Part shown: piece by piece, positions 24,648 to 32,576 of the stretch
Layout of the letters: every line of letters starts with the position of its first letter
Position numbering within the stretch: the stretch's first letter is position 1
Assembly (NCBI GenBank): GCA_945952465.1
Contig: CAMFIB010000001.1
Coordinates: 248,001-312,000, forward strand
DNA: 64,000 bases
From: an uncultured Pseudomonadota bacterium
Lineage (GTDB): Bacteria; Pseudomonadota; Gammaproteobacteria; Burkholderiales; Burkholderiaceae_C
Direction: 5' to 3'
Notes under the pieces: generated by a model
Databases searched by the model: none
Told to the model about the DNA's origin: nothing
What the model saw: the letters and a program-made list of their open reading frames with translations, nothing else
Translations under genes and position numbers: made by a program

Positions 24648-25607
24648 ATGGACCGGTTGCTGTCGATGCGGGTGTTTCAGAAGGTGATCGACGAAGGGGG
24701 CTTTGCCGCCGCCGCCCGTTCGCTGGATTTGTCGCCGGCGGTGGTCACCCGGCTGGTGTCTGACCTGGAGCAGCACCTGCAGGCGCGGTTGATCCAGCGC
24801 ACCACGCGCCGCCTCGCGCTCACCGAGGCCGGCGAGGCCTACCTGCAGCGGCTGCGGCCCATCCTGAGCGACCTCGATGACGCCGAGGCCATCACGCTGG
24901 CCCACAGCACCGAACTGCGCGGCACCTTGCGGCTGCAGGTGACGCCGGTGCTGGCGGTGCACTACCTCGGGCCGCTGCTGGCCGAATTCCGCCGCCGCTA
25001 CCCGCAACTGCAGGTGGACGTGCAGGTCGACACCCTGCCCGACCCGCCGGCGGTGGAGGGCCACGACGTCACCTTGTTCGCCGCCGACGCCGCCTTCGAC
25101 GCCGACGTGGTCGCCCGCCCGGTGGGCACCACGCGCAGCGTGCTGTGCGCGTCGCCGGCCTACCTGCAGGCGCACGGCGTGCCCGCCCATCCCGCCGACC
25201 TGGCCCGCCACGAATGCCTGCGGTTGCGCAACGCGTCGCCGCTGCGGCGCTGGCGGCTGCTGCCGGCCGACGGCAGCGGCCCGCCGCAGGAGGTGGAGAT
25301 CGAGCCGGCCATGGTGTCCAACCACGTCGACACGCTGCTGCGCGGCATGCTGGCGGGCGCCGGCATCGGCAGCCTGTCGCTGGCGCTGGCGGGCGCCTAT
25401 TTCGAGTCGGGCGACCTGCTGCCGGTGCTGCCGCAGTGGATCACCGGCAGCTTCACCGTCTACGCCGCCATGCCCACCCGCAAGCTGGTGCCGGCGCGCA
25501 GCCGCGCCTTCGTCGATTTCCTGGTGGAAGTGACCAGCCAGCGCAACCTGCGCGCCGCGCGGGCCTATGCCCATGCCGCGCCGGCGGCGGCGAGAATGGA
25601 CCCATGA
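24648..25607 (+). CDS. LysR-family transcriptional regulator
   Basis: A 319-residue regulator. The N-terminal winged helix is unmistakable: LLSMRVFQKVIDEGGFAAAA, SLDLSPAVVTRLVSDLEQHL and RLIQRTTRRLALTEAGEAYL. The C-terminal effector domain has the periplasmic-binding-protein fold. LysR regulators usually control a neighbouring gene and their own; here the candidates are the divergent DUF4148 gene and the MaoC gene, whose start overlaps the LysR stop by 4 bases. The effector is unknown. It resembles the large CrgA/AaeR-like subgroup. Confidence 0.93.
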   Translation: MDRLLSMRVFQKVIDEGGFAAAARSLDLSPAVVTRLVSDLEQHLQARLIQRTTRRLALTEAGEAYLQRLRPILSDLDDAEAITLAHSTELRGTLRLQVTPVLAVHYLGPLLAEFRRRYPQLQVDVQVDTLPDPPAVEGHDVTLFAADAAFDADVVARPVGTTRSVLCASPAYLQAHGVPAHPADLARHECLRLRNASPLRRWRLLPADGSGPPQEVEIEPAMVSNHVDTLLRGMLAGAGIGSLSLALAGAYFESGDLLPVLPQWITGSFTVYAAMPTRKLVPARSRAFVDFLVEVTSQRNLRAARAYAHAAPAAARMDP

Positions 25608-26059
25608 GGACGTTCCAGACCCTCGCCGAGCTGGCCGCCTGCGTGGGCCAGGACGTGGCCAGCAGCGACTGGCTTACCATCACGCAGCCGCAGATCGACG
25701 CTTTTGCCGAGGTGACCGGCGACCGGCAGTGGATCCATGTCGACGTGGAGCGCGCCAGGGCAGGGCCGTTCGGTACGACCGTGGCGCACGGTTTTCTCAC
25801 GCTGGCGCTGCTGCCGCAGTTCTTCGAGAACGCGCTGAAGGTGGTCGAGGCCCGCATGGGCGTGAACTACGGGCTGAACCGGGTGCGCTTCACCGCGCCG
25901 GTGCCGGTGGGCAGCCGGCTGCGCGGCCACCTGCATCTGCTGGCCTGCGAGGCGATCGACGGCGGCGGGCTGCAACTCACCTGGCGGCTCACGGTGGAGC
26001 GCGAAGGCAGCGAGCGGCCGGTCTGCGTCGCCGAATCGCTGGTGCGGCAGTTTCCCTGA
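25604..26059 (+). CDS. MaoC-like (R)-specific enoyl-CoA hydratase
   Basis: A 151-residue single hot-dog domain. The hydratase-2 motif is present: ITQPQIDAFAEVTGDRQWIH with the catalytic Asp and His, then GTTVAHGFLTLALL. Family members hydrate trans-2-enoyl-CoA to (R)-3-hydroxyacyl-CoA and can feed polyhydroxyalkanoate synthesis; the acyl chain length is not predictable here. It is coupled to the LysR gene by an ATGA overlap, unusual for LysR targets, which are more often divergent. Confidence 0.9.
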   Translation: MRTFQTLAELAACVGQDVASSDWLTITQPQIDAFAEVTGDRQWIHVDVERARAGPFGTTVAHGFLTLALLPQFFENALKVVEARMGVNYGLNRVRFTAPVPVGSRLRGHLHLLACEAIDGGGLQLTWRLTVEREGSERPVCVAESLVRQFP

Positions 26060-26063
26060 GTTT

Positions 26064-26124
26064 TTCAAGCCAAATCGGCTTCAAGTCAGCGCGGAATGGC
26101 GCTTTGTTGCTATCTATTCAGGAG
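26064..26124 (-). repeat. Dispersed ~60-bp repeat, copy 4 (trmL 3' end)
   Basis: Minus orientation: the left part gctcctgaatagatagc, 13 bases, then tccgcgctgacttgaagcc and a T-rich end. It occupies the whole 58-bp gap between the MaoC and trmL genes. The TGA within its left part (26118-26120) is the stop codon of trmL. Confidence 0.72.
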
Positions 26125-26585
26125 CAATCGAAACCGTTCTGCCGCCAGGCCTCGAACACCACCACGGCCACCGCGTTGGAGAGGTTGAGGCTGCGCTGGC
26201 CCTCGCGCATTGGCAGGCGCAGCCGCTGCGCCGGCGCGAAGGTCTCGCGCAGCGCCTCGCTCAGCCCGCGCGTTTCGCAGCCGAACACGAACCAGTCGCC
26301 CGGCCTGAAATGCTGCTCGTGCGCCGGTGACGAGCCGCGCGTGGTCAGCGCGAACAGCCGCGCGGGGTCGGGTTGTTCAGCCGCGAGAAAGGCGGCCCAG
26401 TCGGCGTGGCGCTTCACCGGCGCGTACTCGTGGTAGTCCAGCCCGGCGCGCCTGAGCTGCCTGTCGTCCATTGAGAAACCGAGCGGCTCCACCAGGTGCA
26501 GCGTGCAGCCGGTGTTGGCCGCGAGGCGGATCACGTTGCCGGTGTTGGGCGGGATTTCGGGTTCGACGAGGACGATGTGGAACAT
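26118..26585 (-). CDS. trmL: tRNA (cytidine(34)-2'-O)-methyltransferase TrmL
   Basis: A 155-residue SPOUT methyltransferase. The knot is marked by EPEIPPNTGNVIRLAANTG near the start, FVFGCETRGL in the middle and QRSLNLSNAVAVVVFEAWRQ near the end. TrmL adds a 2'-O-methyl group to the wobble base of tRNA-Leu isoacceptors, using S-adenosylmethionine. The length is normal. Its stop codon is contributed by a dispersed repeat, so the last residues (FDCS) may differ from those of relatives. The comF-like gene lies 10 bp upstream in the same direction. Confidence 0.95.
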   Translation of the reverse strand: MFHIVLVEPEIPPNTGNVIRLAANTGCTLHLVEPLGFSMDDRQLRRAGLDYHEYAPVKRHADWAAFLAAEQPDPARLFALTTRGSSPAHEQHFRPGDWFVFGCETRGLSEALRETFAPAQRLRLPMREGQRSLNLSNAVAVVVFEAWRQNGFDCS

Positions 26586-26595
26586 CGGGCGATTG

Positions 26596-27288
26596 TCACG
26601 GCGTTCGGGCGACCACCAGGGCGCTCACGCCCGCGGCACCCGCCGCGCGCAGCACCCGCGCCGCTTCGCCCAGCGAGGCGCCGCTGGTCATCACGTCGTC
26701 GATCAGCAGCACGCGCAGGCCCGCCAGCCGGGGCGCGACGAGCGGGTCGACTGCGAACGCGCCCTTCACGTTGCGCAGCCGGTCGTCGAGGCGCAGCGCG
26801 CTCTGTGCCGCCCGGTGCGCGGGGCGCAGCAGCCATTCGGGCTGCAGCCGGCCGCCCGCGCCGAGCCGCCGGGCGAGTTCGAGCGACTGGTTGAAGCCGC
26901 GCTCCTTCAGCCGCTGGCGCGACAGCGGCATCGGCAGCACCGCATCGGCGTTGGCCAACAGGTCGGCCGCGCCGGGCGCGTCGCGCAGCAGGCGCGCGAG
27001 CAGGCCGGCGAGGCCCGGCTCGCCGTTGAACTTGAAACGTGCCAGCAGGGCCGACCACGGGTAGGCGTAGTCCACCGCCGCCACGCAGGCCGTGAGGGTG
27101 GGGCCGTCGCGCACGCAGCGGCCGCATCGCTCGGGGCCGCCGGGCGGCAGCCGCAACGCGCACGTGTTGCAGCGGGGCAGGGCGCTGGCAAAGCGGTGCT
27201 CGCAGCCCGTGCACACCGCCCGCGCCGGCCAGCGCCGGCAGACCAGGCATTGGCTGGGCACGCGAGCCGCGAGGGCACTGAACAGCAT
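26596..27288 (-). CDS. ComF-family phosphoribosyltransferase-like protein
   Basis: A 230-residue ComF/GntX-type protein. The N-terminal zinc-ribbon-like part has paired cysteines (CLVC, CTGC, CNTC, CGRC). The C-terminal domain has the PRTase motif VLLIDDVMTSGAS. The signature PLSRQRLKERGFNQSLELAR is well conserved. ComF aids DNA uptake in competent bacteria, while GntX is linked to use of DNA as a nutrient. ATG 27288 was chosen over an upstream start because the extra residues are Gly/Cys-rich and unlike the family. Divergent from the methyltransferase gene, which starts 24 bp away. Confidence 0.92.
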   Translation of the reverse strand: MLFSALAARVPSQCLVCRRWPARAVCTGCEHRFASALPRCNTCALRLPPGGPERCGRCVRDGPTLTACVAAVDYAYPWSALLARFKFNGEPGLAGLLARLLRDAPGAADLLANADAVLPMPLSRQRLKERGFNQSLELARRLGAGGRLQPEWLLRPAHRAAQSALRLDDRLRNVKGAFAVDPLVAPRLAGLRVLLIDDVMTSGASLGEAARVLRAAGAAGVSALVVARTP

Positions 27289-27311
27289 GGCGTCAATATA
27301 CTTGCCCCACC

Positions 27312-28208
27312 TTGAGCAGCAGCCGCCCCCCCAGCATCGATCCACAGGCGGCCGCGCGCTGGCAGCGCCTGCCCCTGGCCGCATCGCCGTGGCTGCACGA
27401 GGAAATCGGCCGCCGCATGGATGAGCGGCTCGACTGGATCAAGGCCCAGCCGGCGCACTGGCTCGACTGGCAGCCGTTAAGCGGCGGGCTGCAGGCGCAC
27501 CGCCTGCTTGCCGCGCGCTACCCGCGGGCGCAGGCCACCGCCATTGAATCGCCGGGCCCGCGCCGCGACGCCATCCGCGCCGAACTGCAGGGCGCCTGGT
27601 GGCGCCGTGCGATTGGCCGCGACGCGCTGGCACTGGACATGCCGGCCGACGGCAGCGTGAACCTGCTGTGGGCCAACATGGCGCTGCACGCCAGCGCCGA
27701 CCCCGCCGCGCTCATCGCGCAGTGGCATGCGCTGCTGGCGACCGACGGCTTCGTGATGTTCTCCTGCCTCGGCCCCGACAGCCTGCTGGAGCTGCGCGCG
27801 CTGTACGCCGAGCTGGGCCGGCCACCGCCCTGCCACGACTTCACCGACATGCACGACTGGGGCGACATGCTGGTGGGCGCGGGCTTCGCCGAGCCGGTGA
27901 TGGACATGGAGCGGCTCACGCTGACCTACACCACACCCGACAGCCTGCTGGCCGACCTGCGCGGCATTGGCCGCAACCTGCGCACCGACCGCGACGCCCG
28001 CACGCACGGGCGCGGCTGGCTCGCCGGCCTGCGCGCGGCGCTGGCCGCGCGCATGGCCGGCGGCGCGCCGTTCTCGCTGAGCTTCGAGGTCAATTACGGC
28101 CATGCGATCAAGCCGCCGCCGCGCGTCGCGCTGCAGTCGCAGGCCTCGGTCTCGCTGGACGCCATGCGCGACATGCTGCGCCGCCCGAAAAGCGGCGGCG
28201 CACCCTGA
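27312..28208 (+). CDS. BioC-like SAM-dependent methyltransferase
   Basis: A 298-residue protein resembling BioC, with WANMALHASADPAALIAQWH, GFVMFSCLGPDSLLELRALY and FTDMHDWGDMLVGAGFAEPV. These match the later part of the methyltransferase fold in malonyl-ACP methyltransferases. The usual glycine-rich SAM motif (LDLGCGTG) is replaced by LDWQPLSGGLQAHRLLAARY, so activity is uncertain. The start is a TTG at 27312 with no clear ribosome site; the next candidate, ATG at 27417, would remove 35 residues. No other biotin genes are nearby. It may be a BioC relative of different function. Confidence 0.78.
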   Translation: MSSSRPPSIDPQAAARWQRLPLAASPWLHEEIGRRMDERLDWIKAQPAHWLDWQPLSGGLQAHRLLAARYPRAQATAIESPGPRRDAIRAELQGAWWRRAIGRDALALDMPADGSVNLLWANMALHASADPAALIAQWHALLATDGFVMFSCLGPDSLLELRALYAELGRPPPCHDFTDMHDWGDMLVGAGFAEPVMDMERLTLTYTTPDSLLADLRGIGRNLRTDRDARTHGRGWLAGLRAALAARMAGGAPFSLSFEVNYGHAIKPPPRVALQSQASVSLDAMRDMLRRPKSGGAP

Positions 28209-28350
28209 GCGCGGGCCGCTTTCGAACGCCTGGTTGTAAGGAAATTGCCCGGTTAACAGCCGCTACAATCGCGCATTGCAGGTTCTATGGGTATTTTCCC
28301 GTAAGTGCTGACTGCCCCGGACGACGAGCGTTTGCGGCAGTCTTTTTTGA

Positions 28351-28836
28351 GTGCATTTCGTGACGAACCCCGTTTATCGGTACGGCACCGTCTCTGCGCA
28401 GGGCGTCCAGTGGTCGCTCCGCCGCAACTGTTCGGTGACGCCAGCCCAACTGGGCGGTTTGTTCGCTTCGCTGTGCCTGGTCTCGACCGTGATCGCGGTC
28501 TATTTCTGGGTGCAGGGCGCGGTCCTCGTGATGCCCTTCGCACTGGTCGAGCTTGTGATGGTGGGCGTGGCCTTCGTTGCATACGGGCGCCACGCCACCG
28601 ACGGGGAAAACATCGTGCTGCGGGATTCGCGGCTGGTGGTCGAGCTGGAAAACGCCGGCCGCCTCGAACGTGCGGAGTTCAGCCGCCAATGGGTTCGCAT
28701 CGAGCCCAAGGCCGGCGAGCGTTCGCTGATCGAGGTGTCGGGCAACGGCCGGCGAGTCGAGGTGGGACGGTACATGCGTCCAGAGCTGAGGCCGGCTCTG
28801 GCACGCGAGTTGAGACAAGCGCTGCGCGGCACGTGA
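28351..28836 (+). CDS. DUF2244-family membrane protein
   Basis: A 161-residue protein with two adjacent membrane helices around residues 35-75 (LFASLCLVSTVIAVYFWVQG, then MPFALVELVMVGVAFVAYG), followed by a soluble part with ENIVLRDSRLVVELENAG. This fits DUF2244, a family found next to cytochrome oxidase genes in alpha- and betaproteobacteria. The start is GTG; either 28351 or 28360 is possible. A TACAAT hexamer at 28264-28269 is a likely -10 element for it and the cox genes that follow. The role is presumably linked to oxidase biogenesis, but this rests on position. Confidence 0.82.
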   Translation: MHFVTNPVYRYGTVSAQGVQWSLRRNCSVTPAQLGGLFASLCLVSTVIAVYFWVQGAVLVMPFALVELVMVGVAFVAYGRHATDGENIVLRDSRLVVELENAGRLERAEFSRQWVRIEPKAGERSLIEVSGNGRRVEVGRYMRPELRPALARELRQALRGT

Positions 28837-28890
28837 GAGACGGCGGCGGGCGCGACAGGTGTTTTGAAAAGGCAATTTGAAGTGAAAACG

Positions 28891-30084
28891 ATGAGCAGCT
28901 TCCACACACGAGGGTTTTCGATCGGTGGTACCTGGGCGCGCCTGACCGCCTTTGCCGCCGCCTGGTTCACCACGGCCGCCTTCGCGGTCAACGACCTGCC
29001 GGGCGGCCCCGCCGTCAACCAGCTCAACCTGCACCCGCCGGTCACCAAGATCGCCGAGGAACAGGCGTGGCTGCACTGGTTCATGCTGATCATCTGCACG
29101 GTGATCTTCCTGGCCGTGTTCGGCGTGATGTTCTATTCCATCTGGAAGCACCGCAAGTCGGTCGGCCACAAGGCGGCCAACTTCCACGAATCGGTGGCTG
29201 TTGAAATCGCCTGGACCGTCGTGCCCTTCATCATCATCATCCTGATGGCGCTGCCCGCCACCAAGGTGCTGGTCGCCTCCAAGGACACCACCAACGCCGA
29301 CCTGACCATCAAGGTCACCGGCTACCAGTGGAAATGGGGCTACGACTACATCAAGGGCGAGGGCGAAGGCCTGGCCTTCATCTCCACGCTCGACACCGCC
29401 CAGCGCGCCATGTCCGACGCGGGTGGCCCCAAGCCCGGCGAGAACGTCGACAACTACCTGCTGAAGGTCGACAACCCGCTGGTCGTGCCGGTCGACAAGA
29501 AGATCCGCATCATCACCACCGCCAACGACGTGATCCACGCGTTCATGGTGCCGTCGTTCGGCATCAAGCAGGATGCGATTCCCGGCTTCGTCCGCGACAC
29601 CTGGTTCCGCGCCGAGAAGACCGGCGACTACTACGGCCAGTGCGCCGAGCTGTGCGGCAAGGAACACGCCTACATGCCCATCCACGTGAAGGTGCTTTCG
29701 GCCGAAGACTACACGCAATGGACCGCCGCCGAGCAGAAGAAGGCCGCGGCCAAGGCCGACGATCCGAACAAGGTCTGGACGCTGGACGACATCCTCAAGC
29801 GCGGCGAAAAGGTCTACGCGGCCAACTGCGCGGCCTGCCACCAGGCCAACGGCAAGGGCGCCGGCCCGATCAAGCCGCTCGACGGCGCGGCCGTGGTGCT
29901 CGACGCCGACCACAAGAAACAGATCCACGTGGTGCTGAACGGCCAGAACAACGGCGCCATGCCGTCCTGGAAGCAGCTCAGCGACACCGACATCGCGGCG
30001 GTCGTCAGCTTCACCAAGAACAACTGGTCCAACAAGACCGGCCAGCTGGTGCAGCCGGCCGAGGTCAAGGCGGCGCGCAACTAA
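28891..30084 (+). CDS. coxB: Cytochrome c oxidase subunit II fused to cytochrome c
   Basis: A 397-residue subunit II. A signal peptide spans about 1-31, two membrane helices lie at about 62-84 and 103-123, and the CuA domain contains H216, C251, E253, C255, H259 and M262 (the last five within CAELCGKEHAYM). A C-terminal cytochrome c domain carries heme site CAACH at 313-317 and axial M357. The subunit accepts electrons from cytochrome c and passes them to heme a. The fused heme domain places it in the caa3-like subgroup common in Burkholderiales. ATG 28891 is preferred to an upstream TTG. Confidence 0.96.
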   Translation: MSSFHTRGFSIGGTWARLTAFAAAWFTTAAFAVNDLPGGPAVNQLNLHPPVTKIAEEQAWLHWFMLIICTVIFLAVFGVMFYSIWKHRKSVGHKAANFHESVAVEIAWTVVPFIIIILMALPATKVLVASKDTTNADLTIKVTGYQWKWGYDYIKGEGEGLAFISTLDTAQRAMSDAGGPKPGENVDNYLLKVDNPLVVPVDKKIRIITTANDVIHAFMVPSFGIKQDAIPGFVRDTWFRAEKTGDYYGQCAELCGKEHAYMPIHVKVLSAEDYTQWTAAEQKKAAAKADDPNKVWTLDDILKRGEKVYAANCAACHQANGKGAGPIKPLDGAAVVLDADHKKQIHVVLNGQNNGAMPSWKQLSDTDIAAVVSFTKNNWSNKTGQLVQPAEVKAARN

Positions 30085-30129
30085 GCGCAGCAGCTCCCGC
30101 ATAGCCAAGTATTCAGAAGGAAAAACTCC

Positions 30130-31749
30130 ATGAGCGCCGTTCTTGACCACCACGACCACGCGCACGACGACCACGACCACCATGCGCCCACCGGTTGGCG
30201 CCGTTGGGTGCTCGCCACCAACCACAAGGACATCGGCACGCTGTACCTGCTGTTCAGCTTCACGATGTTCATCTTCGGCGGCATCCTGGCGCTGCTGATC
30301 CGCGCCGAGCTGTTCCAGCCCGGCCTGCAGCTCGTCAACCCCGAGCTGTTCAACCAGTTCACCACCATGCACGGCCTGATCATGGTGTTCGGCGCCATCA
30401 TGCCGGCCTTCGTCGGCTTCGCGAACTGGATGATTCCGCTGCAGATCGGCGCGTCCGACATGGCCTTCGCGCGGATGAACAACCTCAGCTTCTGGCTGCT
30501 GATTCCGGCCGCCATCATGCTGGCCGCGTCGTTCTTCATGCCCGGCGGCGCACCCGCCGGCGGCTGGACCATCTACGCGCCGCTGACGCTGCAGATGGGC
30601 CCCTCGATGGACGCGGCCATCTTCGCGCTGCACATCCTGGGCGCGTCGTCCATCATGGGCTCGATCAACATCATCGTCACCATCCTGAACATGCGCGCCC
30701 CGGGCATGACGCTGATGAAGATGCCGATGTTCGTCTGGACCTGGCTGATCACCGCCTACCTGCTGATCGCCGTGATGCCGGTGCTCGCCGGCGCCATCAC
30801 GATGACGCTGACCGACCGCCACTTCGGCACGACCTTCTTCAACCCGGCCGCCGGTGGCGACCCGGTGATGTTCCAGCACATCTTCTGGTTCTTCGGCCAC
30901 CCCGAGGTGTACATCATGATCTTGCCGGCCTTCGGCATCGTCAGCCACATCGTGCCGGCCTTCGCCCGCAAGCGCCTCTTCGGCTATGCGTCGATGGTGT
31001 ACGCCACCGCCTCCATCGCCATCCTGTCCTTCGTCGTGTGGGCCCACCACATGTACACGACCGGCATGCCCGTCACCGGCCAGCTGTTCTTCATGTACGC
31101 CACGATGCTGATCTCGGTGCCCACCGGCGTGAAGGTGTTCAACTGGATCGCGACGATGTGGAAGGGCTCGATGACCTTCGAGACCCCGATGCTGTTCGCC
31201 GTGGGCTTCATCTTCGTGTTCACGATGGGCGGCTTCACCGGCCTCATCCTGTCGATGGCCCCGATCGACCTGCAACTGCAGGACACCTACTACGTGGTGG
31301 CCCACTTCCACTACGTGCTGGTGGCCGGTTCGCTGTACGCCATGTTCGCCGGCTTCTACTACTGGGCCCCCAAGTGGACCGGTGTGATGTACAACGAAAC
31401 GCGCGGCAAGATCCACTTCTGGTGGAGCCTGATCGCCTTCAACGTCACGTTCTTCCCGATGCACTTCCTGGGTCTGGCCGGCATGCCGCGCCGCTACGCC
31501 GACTACCCGCTGCAGTTCGCCGACTTCAATATGGTCGCTTCGGTGGGCGCCCTGGCCTTCGGTCTTGCCCAGGTCTACTTCTTCCTGTTCGTCGTGGTGC
31601 CGTGCATGCGCGGCAAGGGCGAAAAGGCCGTGCAGAAGCCGTGGGAAGGCGCAGAAGGCCTGGAGTGGGAAGTGCCGTCGCCGGCCCCGTTCCACACCTT
31701 CGAAACGCCGCCCAAGCTGGACGCCACCGCGACCCGCGTCATCGGCTGA
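30130..31749 (+). CDS. ctaD: Cytochrome c oxidase subunit I
   Basis: A 539-residue heme-copper oxidase core with twelve membrane helices. Ligands are H81 and H392/H394 region for the hemes (TTMHGL; HFHYVL), and CuB ligands H257 (GHPEVY, with cross-linked Y261), H306 and H307 (WAHHMY). The D-channel region around NNLSFWLLIPA and the K-channel residues identify an A-type proton-pumping enzyme. It reduces O2 to water. The N-terminus carries an unusual run rich in His and Asp (HHDHAHDDHDHH, residues 7-18) before the first helix. 45 bp downstream of coxB. Confidence 0.97.
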   Translation: MSAVLDHHDHAHDDHDHHAPTGWRRWVLATNHKDIGTLYLLFSFTMFIFGGILALLIRAELFQPGLQLVNPELFNQFTTMHGLIMVFGAIMPAFVGFANWMIPLQIGASDMAFARMNNLSFWLLIPAAIMLAASFFMPGGAPAGGWTIYAPLTLQMGPSMDAAIFALHILGASSIMGSINIIVTILNMRAPGMTLMKMPMFVWTWLITAYLLIAVMPVLAGAITMTLTDRHFGTTFFNPAAGGDPVMFQHIFWFFGHPEVYIMILPAFGIVSHIVPAFARKRLFGYASMVYATASIAILSFVVWAHHMYTTGMPVTGQLFFMYATMLISVPTGVKVFNWIATMWKGSMTFETPMLFAVGFIFVFTMGGFTGLILSMAPIDLQLQDTYYVVAHFHYVLVAGSLYAMFAGFYYWAPKWTGVMYNETRGKIHFWWSLIAFNVTFFPMHFLGLAGMPRRYADYPLQFADFNMVASVGALAFGLAQVYFFLFVVVPCMRGKGEKAVQKPWEGAEGLEWEVPSPAPFHTFETPPKLDATATRVIG

Positions 31750-31765
31750 TCACCACCGCGTGGCG

Positions 31766-31876
31766 ATGACCCCTGAGCAGAAGAAGAGCAACCGCCGCCT
31801 GGCGCTGATCCTGGCGTCGGTCGCGACGGTCTTCCTCGTCGGGTTCATCGCGCGTGTGTTCTATCTCGGTCACTGA
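31766..31876 (+). CDS. Cytochrome oxidase small assembly protein
   Basis: A 36-residue single-helix protein: a polar start MTPEQKKSNRR, one membrane span (LALILASVATVFLVGFIARV) and a short end. Proteins of this size and sequence sit between ctaD and ctaG in many Burkholderiales and are annotated as small oxidase assembly proteins; experimental support is unknown to me. It begins 16 bp after the ctaD stop and ends 25 bp before ctaG. It could be missed by length filters. Confidence 0.8.
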   Translation: MTPEQKKSNRRLALILASVATVFLVGFIARVFYLGH

Positions 31877-31901
31877 AACGCTTCACCGTTCCGCCCGCGT
31901 C

Positions 31902-32504
31902 ATGGCCCTCCGGCTCGAAAACCTGAAGATGGTGCGCAAGCTCGCCGTCGTCGCCGTTGCGATGTTCGCTTTCGGCTACGGCTTGGTGCCGCTGTACTAC
32001 GCCATCTGCGAGGCCACCGGCATCAACATCCTGGCGCTTGGCGAGCAGGAAGTGCCCGGCGTGCGCACCAAGATGGCGACCAACACGCAGGTCGACACCA
32101 GCCGCACGATCACGGTCGAGTTCGACGCCAACGCGCGCGGCCCGTGGGACTTCAAGCCGGCGGTGCGCTCGATGCAGGTGCACCCGGGCGAACTGACCAC
32201 GGTGATGTACGAGTTCCAGAACATCCAGAACCGCCGGATGGCCGCGCAGGCCATCCCGAGCTACGCACCGCGCCAGGCGATGCCCTACTTCAACAAGGTC
32301 GAGTGCTTCTGCTTCAACCAGTACACGCTGGACGCGGGCGAGAAGAAGCAGTGGCCGGTGGTGTTCGTCATCGACCCCCGGCTGTCGAAAGACGTGACCA
32401 CCATCACGCTGTCCTACACCTTCTTCGAAGTGGGCGGCAAGACGCCGGCGGCCCCGGTTGGGCCGGTCGCGCACGCGCCGGCTTCCGAGGGCGTGGGTTC
32501 GTGA
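31902..32504 (+). CDS. ctaG: Cytochrome c oxidase assembly protein CtaG/Cox11
   Basis: A 200-residue copper chaperone that delivers copper to the CuB site of subunit I. One N-terminal membrane helix (about 11-29), then a periplasmic immunoglobulin-like domain. The copper-binding pair is in KVECFCFNQ (C135 and C137), with a further cysteine at C36 (YYAICEATG). The family string RTITVEFDANARGPWDFKP is present. ATG 31902 starts the usual MALRLENLKM end; the longer open frame overlaps the small assembly gene. Confidence 0.95.
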   Translation: MALRLENLKMVRKLAVVAVAMFAFGYGLVPLYYAICEATGINILALGEQEVPGVRTKMATNTQVDTSRTITVEFDANARGPWDFKPAVRSMQVHPGELTTVMYEFQNIQNRRMAAQAIPSYAPRQAMPYFNKVECFCFNQYTLDAGEKKQWPVVFVIDPRLSKDVTTITLSYTFFEVGGKTPAAPVGPVAHAPASEGVGS

Positions 32505-32576
32505 GCGCAGTGGTCCACTGACAGACCAGACATCCACACAACAAGCAGACGAGAGATTCGGAAACCAGGAGCTGAC

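Noticed and set aside
28255-28330. The string aagtgctgactgcc upstream of the DUF2244 gene as a repeat copy
   Set aside because: It shares only the ctgact core; the atagc block and 13-base spacing are absent.
28285-31695. A very long open frame (over 1100 codons) on the minus strand across the coxB-ctaD region
   Set aside because: It is an antisense shadow of high-GC coding sequence; its translation is dominated by His, Arg, Gly and Asp with no fold, while the plus strand encodes well-conserved oxidase subunits.
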